Shown here in pieces: positions 10,986-22,570 of a stretch of DNA of 64,000 nucleotides. Both the position numbers and the translations under genes were made by a program. The stretch lies in NCBI RefSeq assembly GCF_030867095.1, contig NC_081824.1:236432719-236496718 (forward strand), read 5' to 3'. The DNA is from Alligator mississippiensis (taxonomy: Eukaryota; Chordata; Crocodylia; Alligatoridae). The notes below the pieces were generated by a model that ran no database searches, had not been told where the DNA came from, and worked only from the letters and a program-made list of their open reading frames with translations. Position 1 is the first letter of the stretch. Each line of letters begins with the position of its first letter.

Positions 10986-13399
10986 GTCTTTGTATTTTTG
11001 AAAAAGCCCAGCCAGTGCTTTATCTGCCTTATTACTTTTTTCTTAACTGTCTCTCTTAAAGGCCCAAATCTGTTTTTCTGGCTTTTGTATTTCAGTTTCA
11101 GCTATCTGCCCCTAGTTTTGATTAGTTCTAATAAAATGGCCTTTTCTGGGACAACATATGAAATTCCTCTGTCTTTCTGAGCATCACATAAAAGTCTTTC
11201 AGTCATTTTAATATTTCCTTATTAATATAACTAGTCACTTCAACAAATTTACCTCTAAGAGCTGCTTTGGCAGCATCCCACGACAACAAAGGTGATGTCT
11301 CAGGTTGATTGCTCTCTTTCATATAACTTTTTAATTTTTTTTAAATTTTAATGCAAAAGCCTATAATGATAAAGCAAATTATATTGTTTCACACCATATG
11401 ATGAAATAAGCTTGAGCTCATGAAAGCTTGTGCTGTCTCTATATACCTTATTTAGTTGGTCTATAAAGGTGTGTATCTACTCTGCCTTTTGACTGATTTT
11501 AGACTAACAATGCTATCTACCTATCTCAGAACAAATTATATTCATACTCCAAGTTTTCCTGTTATTGCTGATCTGTCCAAAAGTAAGTGCATATTGGTGT
11601 GTGATTGGTTACTTTAAGTAGTTGAAAGCAACATTTCCCTGAAATTAACATTATTAAGGGTTCTTCCTTGCCCCCACCCATGCTCCACCCTCCCCTCCAA
11701 AATCAACGTTCTGTTCCATTTCTGCCAACACCTTGCAGAACTGAGGCCTCCATGATGAAAGACAAGAGGTCAGAACCGGACTGACTGGGGCCCATCTGTG
11801 CTAGAAAACATTACTGAACATATGGTGGCTATCTTTGGAAACAGAACAAATAGAGATAATGAAAGACTGACTAAATCCATTAGGCCCTCAAAAGAGAGAC
11901 TGAATAAGATTTGCTCATATCTTTATGGGACATCAACAATGATAAAATAAAGCATGCTAAAAAATAAGGACAGCTACACTGGTTCTTAAAAATAGGTTCA
12001 CAGTACAAAGCTGCAAATTTTAGACCATATCAGTCTGAGCTCAAAGCTCAGCCTTCGCTGGTGACTTCAGTGGTTCTACAACTGATGTACCTAACCTCAA
12101 CAATAATACAGCAAACAAAACCAGTAATAAGTCTACAAACGTAAAAGGCTCCATCAGTTTCACAGAAAACATATGAAAGCTATTTATACCATTGGCATCT
12201 GCAATGCAGTCCCCTATTTTCTGCAGTTAAAAAAAACCCCCAAAATGGTTACAGCTAATAGAAGCATGCTTATAGACATGAGCTATATTGCTTAACGCTG
12301 ACCGCAACATTGCAGTTGGCTAGATAAAAATAAATCTTGGTCAAGATTGTGTCAACAAGTCAGCAAACAGCTGACACACTCTGTTCTTGTATAAACTGAC
12401 CCCACAACTTTGGTCGGCATTGAATTATTTAGCCTGAGTGCTCCCAAGTGTCTGTTCTCATGATACGACACTCTAATAAGCTTTTAATTAAGTATATTGT
12501 TACTTATAAAAGCTCATGCTTCTCTGAACCATTTAGTATCCAAGATGCCGCCCTGCCCTACCTTCTTTCTGACTTCAGACTAACACAGCTAATCACCTCT
12601 TCCCTCAACACTGTAATGAAGGCAAGCACTAGGGAAGAGATGCAGATGGCTTATACCTGTGTATCTGACTTCGTTGGTATCTATTTGACTTCAATGCCTA
12701 ACAAATGCTTTAGAGAAAAGGTGTCTTCGTTAAAATTCGAGAACCTCTGATTTAGTTTATGGCATAAGAAGTCACAAATATTTGAGAAAATCCTCCAGCA
12801 AAACTAGGAAAGCTCAGACTTTATAGTCCAGATATTCTGAAGAAAAACAAGCTCTTCTCTGAAACACCTTTCAAGCTACCTTTGAGAATCACAGAGGCAC
12901 AAAACAATCCCTTGCAGGCTGCCGTCTGATTTAGTTTCCAAAGCCAGCACTACAAGCAAAACTGTGCAGAGAGGCTGCAAACAGCTGCACAGAGGTCTAA
13001 GGAGTCCTGGCCCAGCTTGTTGCTGGTCATGGGTGCGCACATACGTCTGGGCGTATAGTGTGGGGGGCACAACTCTGCTGCTACAACAAGAATCGGGCCC
13101 CTCACGACTCCTCCGCTGTCAGACCTGGCAGGCCAACATCTTATAAATTAGGTTCGAGTGTTTTTGGCACTCTGACCAAAAATGTTGCTGACCCCTGTCG
13201 TACAGTATATTCTGTGAAACCTTACAGAAAGTCATGAATCAGACACTTGTTTTCACAAATGCATTCAATCAGATACACCTCATGGTGTTAAAACCACCCC
13301 CACCCCCAAAAACAGAACCTATTGTAAAACCAACATGATTTTCAGCCTGGTTCCTAACAGAGGAAATCAGAAACTAGAGAACAATAGCTGCTGTTATAA
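10986..13399. other. GALM intron 2, no gene seen; two MITE half-copies
   Basis: Half copies of the 8876-type palindromic family lie at about 11395-11525 (gagctcatgaaagcttgtgc, ttatttagttggtctataaa, agactaacaatgctatctac) and 12470-12605 (ataaaagctcatgcttctct, ccgccctgccctacc, agactaacacagctaatcac). About 13140-13200 ends with a hAT-like terminus (gttgctgacccctg). No exon or conserved ORF was found. Confidence 0.55.
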
Positions 13400-13635
13400 T
13401 CTGTAGAGAGAGGTAGGTAGCCTTGTTAGTCTGAAGTCAGGCAGACAACAGGGTAGAGATGTACCTTAGAGACTGCCTAAATCAGAGATGCATAAGCTTT
13501 CACGTCCTTTCTTTCTTGAGGTTTTGAAAGGATGTGCATATCATTTCACGGCATCCAATAAGGTGAGTTCTTACTCACAAAAGCTTATGCATCTCTGATT
13601 CAGTTAGTCTATAAAGTGTATCTTCACTCTGCTTT
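13400..13635. mobile_element. Palindromic MITE, larger copy
   Basis: The left arm (gtaggtagccttgttagtct, gaagtcaggcagacaacagg, agagatgcataagctttcac) mirrors the right arm (caaaagcttatgcatctctg, attcagttagtctataaagt, ctctgctttgtacc). It is the same family as 8876-9040, with a longer spacer. Confidence 0.65.
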
Positions 13636-14449
13636 GTACCTGTTATAATTTATATGATATCAATGGCGCACTTGTGTTTGCCAGCAGCGTGCAAGGCAGT
13701 TTAATGAAGAAAGGAGGCATGCGACCATGAGAAAGAGAGGCTGCTAGTCCTCAAAGACAGAACCAGGGCCTGCAATGGCTCTTGGGAGTATAAATTCAGA
13801 GTAGTTGGATTTTGGAAGACAATCCATCAGGATTTAGCAGTGGCATCAATCCAGCAGAAGAAGGAAAGGGAGGAATCAGAGATTACACCAAGGCTGAGAA
13901 CCTGTCAGGCAGGAAAAAGAGTGGAATTGTTGACCTATGTACAGACACAAGCCACCAGGCAGCCTAATGCAAATCAGGGTCCTGTTGTGCAGGACAGTTC
14001 ACAAACATAGAGACGCCTCCAGCCCTGGAGAGCTTCCATCCATGAAGACAAACCAAAGGTTTAGGAAGACACAGAACAACAAGGAAGTGACTTTCCAAGG
14101 TCCAGTCCTAACTACAAAATTACCAACCAGTGCCAGGTAGGCCATATAACCCTACTTGGGGGAATATTTTACTGGCAGCAAGAGCTCCCAATGCAAATGG
14201 TACCTTTTAAAAACTGCACAAAACAGAGTGATCCATTGTCAGAGAAAAGTATGTTGCTGTTATCAGACAGATAGATTGGTAGGAGTATCAGATTTCAGGG
14301 AACCCAGAACTTGGGTCCATGAACATCAGTGATTCAGGGGTAAAACTTCTTATAATAAAAGCACATAATAAAATGAAATAAAACTCTTGCTTTAACAGGA
14401 TGCCGCATGCTGAAAAAAATGGGGACATTTTGTTCACCATCAGCTTTAC
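13636..14449. other. GALM intron 2, proximal part
   Basis: Unique-looking sequence. The run of ORFs near the exon is intron read-through only. Confidence 0.5.
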
Positions 14450-14604
14450 CTTGTCAAATCCTTTTGTTCCTCCATGAAGGCTGTTGGGCTTATTGTTGAT
14501 GGCTAATTGATATTCCTTTCCCTCCAGAATAAATTTCCCTTTAGCAATTCTGTTGGCAACACGCCCAATGACTGCTCCAAAGTAGGGGTGTTTGTTGACA
14601 TAGC
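14450..14604 (-). CDS. GALM: GALM coding exon 2
   Basis: This exon encodes residues 63-114. It contains [17 protein letters not shown], where the Asn-Arg pair (about 80-81) corresponds to a substrate-binding arginine of the family. It also contains NSLHGG, whose His (about 106) matches the conserved active-site His107 of human GALM. The acceptor reads ...TTTTTGCCAG|GC and the donor reads GACAAG|GTAAAG. It enters at phase 1 and leaves at phase 0, matching exons 1 and 3. Residue identity to mammalian GALM is high across the whole exon, and no frameshift or stop is present. Intron 1 upstream is 8.3 kb and is filled with CR1 and MITE copies. Confidence 0.96.
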
Positions 14605-15145
14605 CTGGCAAAAATAATGAGTTGCTGTTAAAAAATAAAATTCATACTTAACCATGAGTATTGAGGGGGCAGCGAGACGGGGAGCACATGGCAAAAGCAG
14701 CTCAAAGAGTATGGCTGCGAGTGGCAGATGTCAGAAAGGAACATCCTGGCAATGGTGAGCAACCTGTTTGAAGCTGAGGGCAACAACATGCAGGAGCTGT
14801 CTGAAAATCTTTATTTACTGGTTTGGTTTCTCAGAGGCATCTGGTTCTGTAGCAGAAGGGGCCTGCCCATGAGTGCCTTTCTGTACAACCCTGCTCTCCT
14901 CACAGCCTTCAATAATAGGAATGTTTCAGTCCCAAAGCATACGGCTTGCAAAACCAGGAAATGGTTAAGTCCCTTTAAAATATTTGCCTTTGCAGGAAAA
15001 AGGGTTATTAAGGCAGGAAACAGAGTCAAGAGACACTTCCCATGCAACACAGCCATGACAAGTCCTAGCCCAGTGAGATAAACACAAGACCATCCTTCCT
15101 GTTAAATTTCCTGAGAGTAGGATGCTCTCTACAAAGACTTTAGAA

Positions 15146-15431
15146 CAGAGGTTCTCAAACTGTGGTATTCAGACCACCACTGGTCTGCAAGCTCCATTCA
15201 GGTGATCTGCAGAAAGGTGACCTAAGGCTAAAGCTGATAAACATTACATCCGACTTCCCAGAACTTTGCTCAAAAAAACAGGCACATCCATTGCATTAGA
15301 AAGGTAAGATTACTGATATTAAAATATGAGTTGTGTGCTTTAATTTGCAGAACAAAAAAAGTTTAAGTGTTCCGCTGAGACCCTCAGCAATTTTCAAGTG
15401 GTCCGTGAAAAAATAAGTTTGAGAACCACTG
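15146..15431. mobile_element. hAT MITE with perfect 8-bp target duplication
   Basis: The 286-bp element has duplications ctttagaa at 15138-15145 and 15432-15439. The ends are cagaggttctcaaactgtgg and ...aagtttgagaaccactg, an inverted pair typical of hAT. It lies in GALM intron 1. Confidence 0.88.
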
Positions 15432-15479
15432 CTTTAGAACAAGGGTCATGCACAGGAAGTACTGGGCTAGGTGGCTTTC

Positions 15480-15590
15480 TCAGGACTCCAAATTAAGTCT
15501 GAGTTGGAGCCCAGGATGGGAGCCAGCTCTCCTGGGTCCCAATCCACTGCTTTAGCCACTGCTTGCAGCCCCTGCCTCACAGTCCCAGTA
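15480..15590 (-). mobile_element. tRNA-headed SINE fragment (MIR-like)
   Basis: On the minus strand it reads gcaggggctgcaagcagtgg, ctaaagcagtggattgggac, ccaggagagctggctcccat, the head of a MIR/tRNA SINE. Confidence 0.5.
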
Positions 15591-16435
15591 AATGGAAACT
15601 TCACAAGTGCTTAGGGTAATTCAGTTTGGGCAGGCTGTTTTTATACACAGGAGTTTAGCCAAGGGGATCAGATATGGGGCAGCCATAGGAGACCTGGCTG
15701 GCACAATGTTGTTTGCCTCCCTTTGTGGTAGGGATATAATAGGACTTGCTTTACTATTAAGAGCTGTTAAACATCAGGGAAGTATTAGAAGCTGCCAGTG
15801 GCAAGAGAGATTTGTGCTTATGGCAGAGATGTAACAAGCAGCTTTTGCATCCTGGGCTGGTACCCCAGTAACCCATCTCTAGTTATGCTACTCATTCCTG
15901 GTCTTTGGTTCCCAACCCAGCTCCCCTTCCCCTACCTTTCAGGGTATTTTGGGAGGGAAGGTCTCTTCAACAATTTATCTCTCTCACAGAACAGAAGCAT
16001 GGCTCCTAGCAGGCATGCTCCACAGAACCAAAAGCAAAATCCTAGAACTCACTGGCACTTGAGCAAATTTTTAGTGCTAAATTCAAGGAGGTAGTACAGC
16101 GATGGGGCTCACATGCAGATATTGCCTCTGTTTTTGTCCCTGTATGTGCTCAGGAAAACAATTATGAGAAGGTTAACATTTTTCTAAAATAAAGTCTTTA
16201 TTCATAGAAAAGGTCTGAAACTCTCAGAAAGACCATCATTCACAGACCCTACATTTTCACCTCAACCAGGGTTTGCCCACAGACACATGCACTTTATGGA
16301 AAAAACAAAACCCACTTTTACCAAACTAAGCACACACAAGGAAAAAACTGCAGGAACTTGCATTGAGCCCTACAAGATAAAGCACTAGTCTCTGCTGTAG
16401 ACTCTAGTTAAAGTTTGAATGGTAATATGGTACAG
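15591..16435. other. GALM intron 1, no gene seen
   Basis: No recognisable exon, RNA gene or repeat ends. Confidence 0.5.
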
Positions 16436-16745
16436 CAGTGGTGCTCAACCTTTTGACTCCACAAGCCAGATAAGTGATGCAGGGCTGGTCCACAGCCTGG
16501 ATACTTCATGAGGTCAGTGCAAGGGGCTGGGCCCTGCATACCTGGCCCAGGCCCCACACTGTCCTGGCCCAGCTCCATGTGCCTGGATCAGGCCCCGCAC
16601 CAGCTCAGCCAGGCCCTGCACCACTCCAGCCCCTTGCATCTTGGTCTTGCATGCCTGATCTAGCCTGCAGGCCCATGCTAACCACCCACATTGCTGCTCC
16701 TGGCTTGGACTGTGAAGATCCTGATGAGCCCAAAATAGCTCAACA
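16436..16745 (+). mobile_element. Probable hAT fragment
   Basis: It starts cagtggtgctcaacctttt, a hAT-like end, followed by G+C-rich sequence (tgggccctgcatacctggcc and similar). No matching right end or target duplication was located, so the right boundary is approximate. Confidence 0.4.
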
Positions 16746-16966
16746 GAGCCAAAGAGCCATGGCAACACAACTAATTAAATTTTTTACTAACTCTGGGAAT
16801 TAGGCTTTATTCAGCTGAACTTTACTGCTGCTACAAAGGTGCCAAAGCATTATATAAGTAGAAGTTGCTTCTTGTCCAATTATAGATTCATAGATGTTAG
16901 GGTCTGAAGGGACCTCAATAGATCATCGAGTCCGACCACCTGCATAAGCAGGAAAGAGTGCTGGGT

Positions 16967-18856
16967 CTAGATGACCCCAGCTAGATACTCATCTAACCTC
17001 CTCTTGAAGACCCCCAGGGTAGGGGAGAGCACCACCTCCCTTGGGAGCCCATTCCAGACCTTGGCCACTCGAACTGTGAAGAAGTTCTTCCTAATGTCTA
17101 GTCTAAATCTGCTCTCTGCTAGCTTGTGGCCATTATTTCTTGTAACCCCCGGGGGCGCCTTGGTGAATAAATACTCACCAATTCCCTTCTGTGCCCCCGT
17201 GATGAACTTATAGGCAGCCACAAAGTCGCCTCTCAACCTTCTCTTGCGGAAGCTGAAAAGGTCCAGTTTCTCTAGTCTCTCCTCATAGGGCTTGGTCTGT
17301 AGGCCCTTAACCATACGAGTGGCCCTTCTCTGGACCCTCTCCAGGTTATCCACATCCTTCTTGAAGTGCGGCGCCCAGAATTGCACGCAGTACTCCAACT
17401 GCAGTCTGACCAGTGCCCGATAGAGGGGAAGTATCACCTCCTTGGACCTATTCGTCATGCATCTGCTGATGCATGATAAAGTGCCATTGGCTTTTTTGAT
17501 GGCTTCGTCACACTGCTGACTCATGTTCATCTTGGAGTCCACTAGGACTCCTAGATCCCTTTCCACTTCTGTGCCACCCAGCAGGTCATTCCCTAGGCTG
17601 TAGGTGTGCTGGACATTTTTCCTCCCTAGGTGCAGCACTTTGCATTTCTCCTTGTTGAACTGTATTCTATTGTTTTCTGCCCACTTGTCCAACCTGTCCA
17701 GGTCTGCTTGCAGCTGTTCCCTGCCCTCCGGCATGTCCACATCTCTCCATAGCTTTGTGTCATCTGCAAACTTGGACAGAGTACATTTCACTCCCTCGTC
17801 CAAGTCACTGATGAAGACATTGAAGAGTATCGGTCCAAGGACCAAGCCCTGCGGGACCCCACTGCCCACACCCTTCCAGGTCAAAACCGACCCATCTACC
17901 ACGACTCTCTGGGTGCGACCCTCCAGCCAATTCACCACCCACTGGACTGTGTAGTCATCCAAGCCACAGCCTCTTAACTTGTTCACCAGTATGGGGTGGG
18001 ATACCGTATCGAAGGCCTTCCTGAAGCCTAAGTATACGACATCCACCCCTCCTCCTGTGTCCAGGCGTTTCGTAACCTGGTCATAAAAAGAGACTAGATT
18101 GGTCAGGCATGATCTGCCTGCCACGAACCCGTGCTGGTTTCCCCTCAGCATAATTTGTCCTGCCGGGCTCTCACAAATGTGAGCCTTGATAATTTTTTCA
18201 AAGACTTTGCCAAGGATGGAGGTGAGACTGACTGGCCTATAGTTGCCTGGGTCCTCCTTCCTCCCCTTCTTGAAAATGGGGACCACATTGGCCCTTTTCC
18301 AGTCCTCCGGGACTTGGCCCGTGCGCCACAAGCTTTCAAATATTCCCGCCAGTGGCTCTGCAATGATGTCGGCCAGTGCCTTCAGCACCCTCGGTTGGAG
18401 CTCATCTGGGCCTGCTGACTTAAAGGCATCCAGTTCTTCCAAGTGACTCTGTACCGTCTCAGGGTCTACGCATGGAAGTCTGGCGCCTTGCTGCTGCCTC
18501 TCTACAACCCCAGTGAGAGACTTTTCGTGCCCCTCGCTTAGGAACACTGAGGCAAAGAACTCTTTGAGAAGTTCAGCCTTGTCCCCTCTGTCCGTCACCA
18601 ATTGTTTCTGCCCATTTAGCAGGGGTCCTATTCCTCCCTGGGCCTTCCTTCTACTCCCTATATATCTAAAAAACAATTTCTTGTTGTCTTTTACTTGGGT
18701 TGCCATCCTCAGCTCCATGGTAGCTTTGGTCCGTCTAACTGCCTCCCTACAAGCACGAGCAGAGGAGGTATATTCGTCTTTGGTGATCTCTCCCTGTTTC
18801 CACTTTTTATGTGCTCCCCTTTTGGCCCTTAGGCTGCCCTGGATTTCTGTGGTCAA
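16967..18856 (-). CDS. CR1 ORF2 reverse transcriptase, 629 codons, open but catalytically altered
   Basis: CR1 ORF2 encodes an endonuclease plus reverse transcriptase used for target-primed reverse transcription. Only the RT half is here. In order: linker (1-145), fingers with NVVPIFKKG (190-198) and NYRPVSL (205-211), motif A at 274-283, GSGVPQG (332-338), the FADD box of motif C (363-366), then thumb and C-terminus to 629. Motif A reads YLGFRKAFD, whereas the other copies read FLDF, so the metal-binding aspartate is glycine at about residue 277 (GGC for GAC). The frame begins at a TTG by convention. About 45 bases further upstream the same frame meets TAA because of a one-base shift, so this is a truncated fragment and not a true start. 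Confidence 0.9.
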   Translation of the reverse strand: MTTEIQGSLRAKRGAHKKWKQGEITKDEYTSSARACREAVRRTKATMELRMATQVKDNKKLFFRYIGSRRKAQGGIGPLLNGQKQLVTDRGDKAELLKEFFASVFLSEGHEKSLTGVVERQQQGARLPCVDPETVQSHLEELDAFKSAGPDELQPRVLKALADIIAEPLAGIFESLWRTGQVPEDWKRANVVPIFKKGRKEDPGNYRPVSLTSILGKVFEKIIKAHICESPAGQIMLRGNQHGFVAGRSCLTNLVSFYDQVTKRLDTGGGVDVVYLGFRKAFDTVSHPILVNKLRGCGLDDYTVQWVVNWLEGRTQRVVVDGSVLTWKGVGSGVPQGLVLGPILFNVFISDLDEGVKCTLSKFADDTKLWRDVDMPEGREQLQADLDRLDKWAENNRIQFNKEKCKVLHLGRKNVQHTYSLGNDLLGGTEVERDLGVLVDSKMNMSQQCDEAIKKANGTLSCISRCMTNRSKEVILPLYRALVRLQLEYCVQFWAPHFKKDVDNLERVQRRATRMVKGLQTKPYEERLEKLDLFSFRKRRLRGDFVAAYKFITGAQKGIGEYLFTKAPPGVTRNNGHKLAESRFRLDIRKNFFTVRVAKVWNGLPREVVLSPTLGVFKRRLDEYLAGVI

Positions 18857-19023
18857 CCAGGGAAGCCTCCTGGCCCCTTTCCCTCTTTTGCCTCGCTCGG
18901 GGATCGTATTGCTTTATGCCCGAAGGATCGTTTCCTTAAGGCACAGCCACCCTTCTTGGGCTCCCATCACTTCAAAACTCCTACTCTGCAGTGCGTCCTT
19001 GACTAATCGCCTGAGTTCATTGA

Positions 19024-19110
19024 GATCAGCTTTCCTAAAGTCTAGCACTTTCACCCTAAGATCAGCTTTCCTAAAGTCTAGCACTTTCACCCTAAGATCA
19101 GCTTTCCTAA
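19024..19110 (-). repeat. 36-bp tandem repeat in the CR1 linker, 2.4 copies
   Basis: The units at 19024-19059 and 19060-19095 are identical, with a partial third at 19096-19110. Each starts gatcagctttcctaaagtct. The length is a multiple of three, so on the minus strand it repeats a 12-residue block (…LRVKVLDFRKAD…) of the endonuclease-RT linker. It sits at the extreme 5' edge of the truncated CR1. Confidence 0.95.
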
Positions 19111-19125
19111 TTAGACTTCATGGAT

Positions 19126-20823
19126 TGGGAGATAGTGAGTTTCCACTGTAAAATGGATTGTGCCCTATGTCCCTGAACTATTCAGAGACAACTGCCTTTC
19201 CATAATGTTGGAAACAGGAGTTTAGAGTCTCTTAAACACTTGTAAGTGTTGACCTTCAAATTTACTTTAGTACATTTTGGGCCCTAGGTTCTGGTGGTGG
19301 GTGCCAATCAGGTAAAGAGCTGGTGAATGCTAAATGACTATATGGCAGTGAGGAAATTTCCAGATTTCTAAAAGCCCTCATCTATCCAGATGCCACAGAC
19401 TAATGGTTGGCCACCTCTGGTAATTCTTGCTAAAAATCTGAGTAAACAATGCAGGACAAGTTTGCCCCCTTAGACCTCTTGCCACAGGGAAGAGGAGGAA
19501 CAAGAACTCTCAAGATATTAGGTTTCCTTATCCATCAGGGGGGCAAGGTTGGTCCTGTTTACAGAACAGGATCCAATCTCAAACCACTCCTGATTCTCTA
19601 GTATCTACACAGGTATCAGGACCACCCTAAGGCCAGAAACAAGTATGTGGAAGCCCTACTCCTCTGCCTGCAGAGGACAAACATCATGTCTCCATGAGAG
19701 GAAAGCTTTAGATGCTTATCTGACCCTACATCACCACCCTGCCCCACAGGTCTCTGCTACATGCAGTTGTCTTAGGAGGGCGGCAGATGTAGTAGCTTGT
19801 CATACTCCCCTCCCACCCACCTGCACCCTCCTTCTTCAGAAAGGTTCCAAAAAGAGCCCACCTGATGGGTGCTGTTGCATAAGAATCCCACCTCCATAGG
19901 TTTGCTTCCTTCCTAAGAGATGTGAGTGCTTCTCCTCTCTGCATTCAGCTCTTCAATGAAGATGGCTTCCTCTGTCTGCTACTTTTCAGTGGAGAAGAAA
20001 AGAAAAGGCCAGATAAAAGACAGCTGACCAGACCCCTACTGCCAAGGGGTTATAGATCACCAGTGCCTATAACTCTCCCCAAGCTCTCCAGTTCTCTGAG
20101 CTGTAACGAGGGAAGAAAAAGCCAATAAAAAGGAATGAGGCAGCAATTACCACCTGAGAACCAGAAAGAGACTGGGGAGTATGCAATCATATCCCTTACA
20201 TTGTCACAACCCCAGTACAAAGACCTCATTTTACAATTCCCTGTCAAAGAGCTAACTTCCTTGCTTTGGGTATTTCCAAGATGGAAGAGAAAGCTGACCA
20301 CAGCTTCAAGTGCATAACTAACCAACAGCAGCTTCCTCCTTCAGTCTCTTCTAACCCTAGTGACCCCCCCACAGGCTTTCACCATTTTTCATGTAACAAG
20401 CTACCTACAGTGCTGCACTAATGCAGTTACGCTGGTTCTGGTTTAAGGGGCAGTGAACATAGCTGGTCCAGGCATGGCATTACCATGCAGCCCTACAAGG
20501 CATCCTTCTGCGTGGGGCATCTTTCGGGAACCTCCACTGGCTGCAAAAGTTTCAGAGTCTAACTTTGATTAAAATAACAGTATCCCAGCCACACAAAGGA
20601 GGCCTGCCTTGCTTTTGGGCACTCACATCAGTGTTTAGTCTGTACAAGGCCCATTTAATTGCCCATCCAAGAATGAAGCAGGTTATCCTATTGGAGCAGC
20701 CATATTTTAACATAGTCACCTATTCTTCTCAGCAAGCTAAGGTCCATTTTTCCTACCAAGCTTCAGATGTCACTAGTCTGCCCAGGGCTGGGGTGCTCCC
20801 ATATCACTGACCCAACAGTCACA
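19126..20823. other. GALM intron 1, no gene seen
   Basis: No recognisable gene. ORFs are short and unlike any family known to me. Confidence 0.5.
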
Positions 20824-21945
20824 GTATCATAGAAAATTAGGGTTGGAAGGGACCTCAGGAGGTCATCTAATCCAACCCCCTGCTCAACACAGGACCAACC
20901 TGAACTATACCATCCCAGTCAAGGCTTTGCCTATCCAGGTCATAAAAATCTCTAAGGACGGAGATTCCACAACCTCTCTAGGTAACCTGTTTCAGTGCCT
21001 TACTACCCTCCTAGTGAGAAAGTTTTTCTTATTATCTAACCTAAACTTCCTTTTCTGCAACTTGAGATGATTGCTCCTTGTTCTGTCATCTGCCACCACT
21101 GAGAACAGTCTAGCACCATCCTCTTTGGAACCAGCCTTCAGGTAGTTGAAGGCTGCTATTAAATCCCCCTCAGTCTTCTCTTCTCCAGACTAAAGAAGCC
21201 CAGTTCCCTCACCCTCTCCTTATAAGTCATGTCCCTCAGCCGCTTAACCATTTTCATTGCCCTCTGCTAGACTCTCTCCATTTTGTCCACGTTCTTTCTG
21301 TAGTGGGGGCCCAAAACTGGACACAGTACTCCAGATGTGGCCTCACCAGTGCTGAATAGAGGGGAACAATCACTTCCCTCGATCTGCTGGCAATGCTCTT
21401 ACCAATGCAGCCCAATATGCCATTAGCCTTCTTTGCAATAAGGGCACACTGTTGACTCATATTCAATTTATTGTCCACTGTAACCCCCAGGTCCTTTTCT
21501 GAAGAGCTAATGCTTAGCCAGTCAGCCCCCAGTCTGTCCTGGTGCATGGTATCATTCTGTCCTTAGCACTTGTCCTTATTGAACTTCATGATATGGGTGA
21601 CTGGTGTCTCCTGAGTCAGGGGGGCATGTGACACCCAGCGGCCAGTCAGTAACTGGGGGGGGGGGGGGTCCCCTGTAGCTGATCTTGCCAACCGGGGGGG
21701 GAGGGGGCAGTCCCCCCACGGCCTATCGCACCAATCCAGAAGTGCCAGCGGTGCTTCTCCTGGTGCCCCCACTCCCTGGCCACTCTTCACAGGAGGGGCA
21801 TTGGCGCTCCCACCTACCCCCCCTGTGTGCACGTGCACCCCCATGCATCCCCTACATGTAGCCACTGCTTCATGAGATTTCTTTTGGTCCAGTCCTCCAA
21901 TTTGTTTAGGTCTCTCTGGATCCTGGCTGTACCCTAGCCCTATAT
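20824..21945 (-). mobile_element. CR1 LINE 3' end, interrupted by a MITE
   Basis: The 3' end starts at 20824 (atcatagaaaattagggttg, gaagggacctcaggaggtca). It runs through a decayed ORF2 C-terminus ([20 protein letters not shown] at the 21254-21547 frame). It is interrupted at 21592-21867 by a MITE and resumes at 21868 (cttcatgagatttcttttgg) to about 21945. It is an older CR1 subfamily than the copies at 10106 and 16880, with several frameshifts. It lies in intron 1, sense to GALM. Confidence 0.85.
21592..21867 (-). mobile_element. MITE of the CAGTGG...CCCATR family, inside a CR1
   Basis: The 276-bp insertion is flanked by a perfect 8-bp duplication, cttcatga (21584-21591 and 21868-21875). 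The CR1 sequence is continuous if the insert and one duplicate are removed. Read on the minus strand it starts cagtggctacatgtagggga and ends ...gactcaggagacaccagtca, cccata. The same ends occur in the copy at 34989-35167. The terminal inverted repeat is weak (8 of 13). The 8-bp duplication suggests hAT. The interior is G+C rich with a 14-bp G run (21655-21668). Confidence 0.85.
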
Positions 21946-22562
21946 TTACACCAGCTCAAAGCAGGTGTGCAACTCACATTCTGATCTAGTCACGTTCCAT
22001 GCGGGAGTCTGACTCTCCCTTGCCCTGGACAATCCTTTGCATAGGAAAGAGTGGAGGGAACAACGCTACCACTGTGAGCTGGTAGTCTCTTCTCCCCATG
22101 TTGCATGGCAGTAAAGGACAAGGCAGTCAGTAATGCCAACTCTCGTGAAATTATTGCAAGAGTTGCGATTTCTAAGTAAAATTTAGTCCGACTCATGATT
22201 TCATGATAGTACTCTCAAATCTTAGGACTTTTTTTTCTGGTGTGTGTCATGCCCAACCAGGCCAGAACTGGCTGCAAAGTCCTGGGAGCCCAGGCAGCAG
22301 CGGAGCCTGGGCAGGGCCCAGCTGCGATGCAGTGCAGGGAGCCCTGCTGGGTCAGCACTGAGCCTGGGCCTGCAACGGGTGGGGGTGCTGCTCAGGGCGC
22401 ATGCACAAGCAGCTGAGGGGAAGCAGGGTTAAAATGGAGCATCTCATTTTTTACATACCAAATCTTGATTGTTAAGAGTTTGTCTCTTGATTTTTGACAT
22501 GGTGGGGTTTGCAATGCTGCAAAGTGGTATCAGGCGTCATAGCAAGAGGCTCCTTAGAAGTG
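21946..22562. other. GALM intron 1, no gene seen
   Basis: A G+C-rich segment lies at about 22240-22430. No recognisable gene or clear repeat ends. Confidence 0.5.
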
Positions 22563-22570
22563 GATCAGAC

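Larger units (their letters stand above)
16880..19125 (-). mobile_element. CR1 LINE, 5'-truncated, about 2.2 kb
   Basis: This is the most complete CR1 in the window, carrying all of RT, the C-terminal domain and the 3' end with a tagattcatagatg tail. It has lost the endonuclease domain and ORF1. The 5' junction is near 19111-19125, just beyond a tandem 36-bp duplication. It lies in GALM intron 1, sense to the gene. Confidence 0.95.

Noticed and set aside
18513..19151. 212-codon plus-strand ORF
   Set aside because: It is the antisense of the CR1 ORF2; the real coding similarity is on the minus strand.
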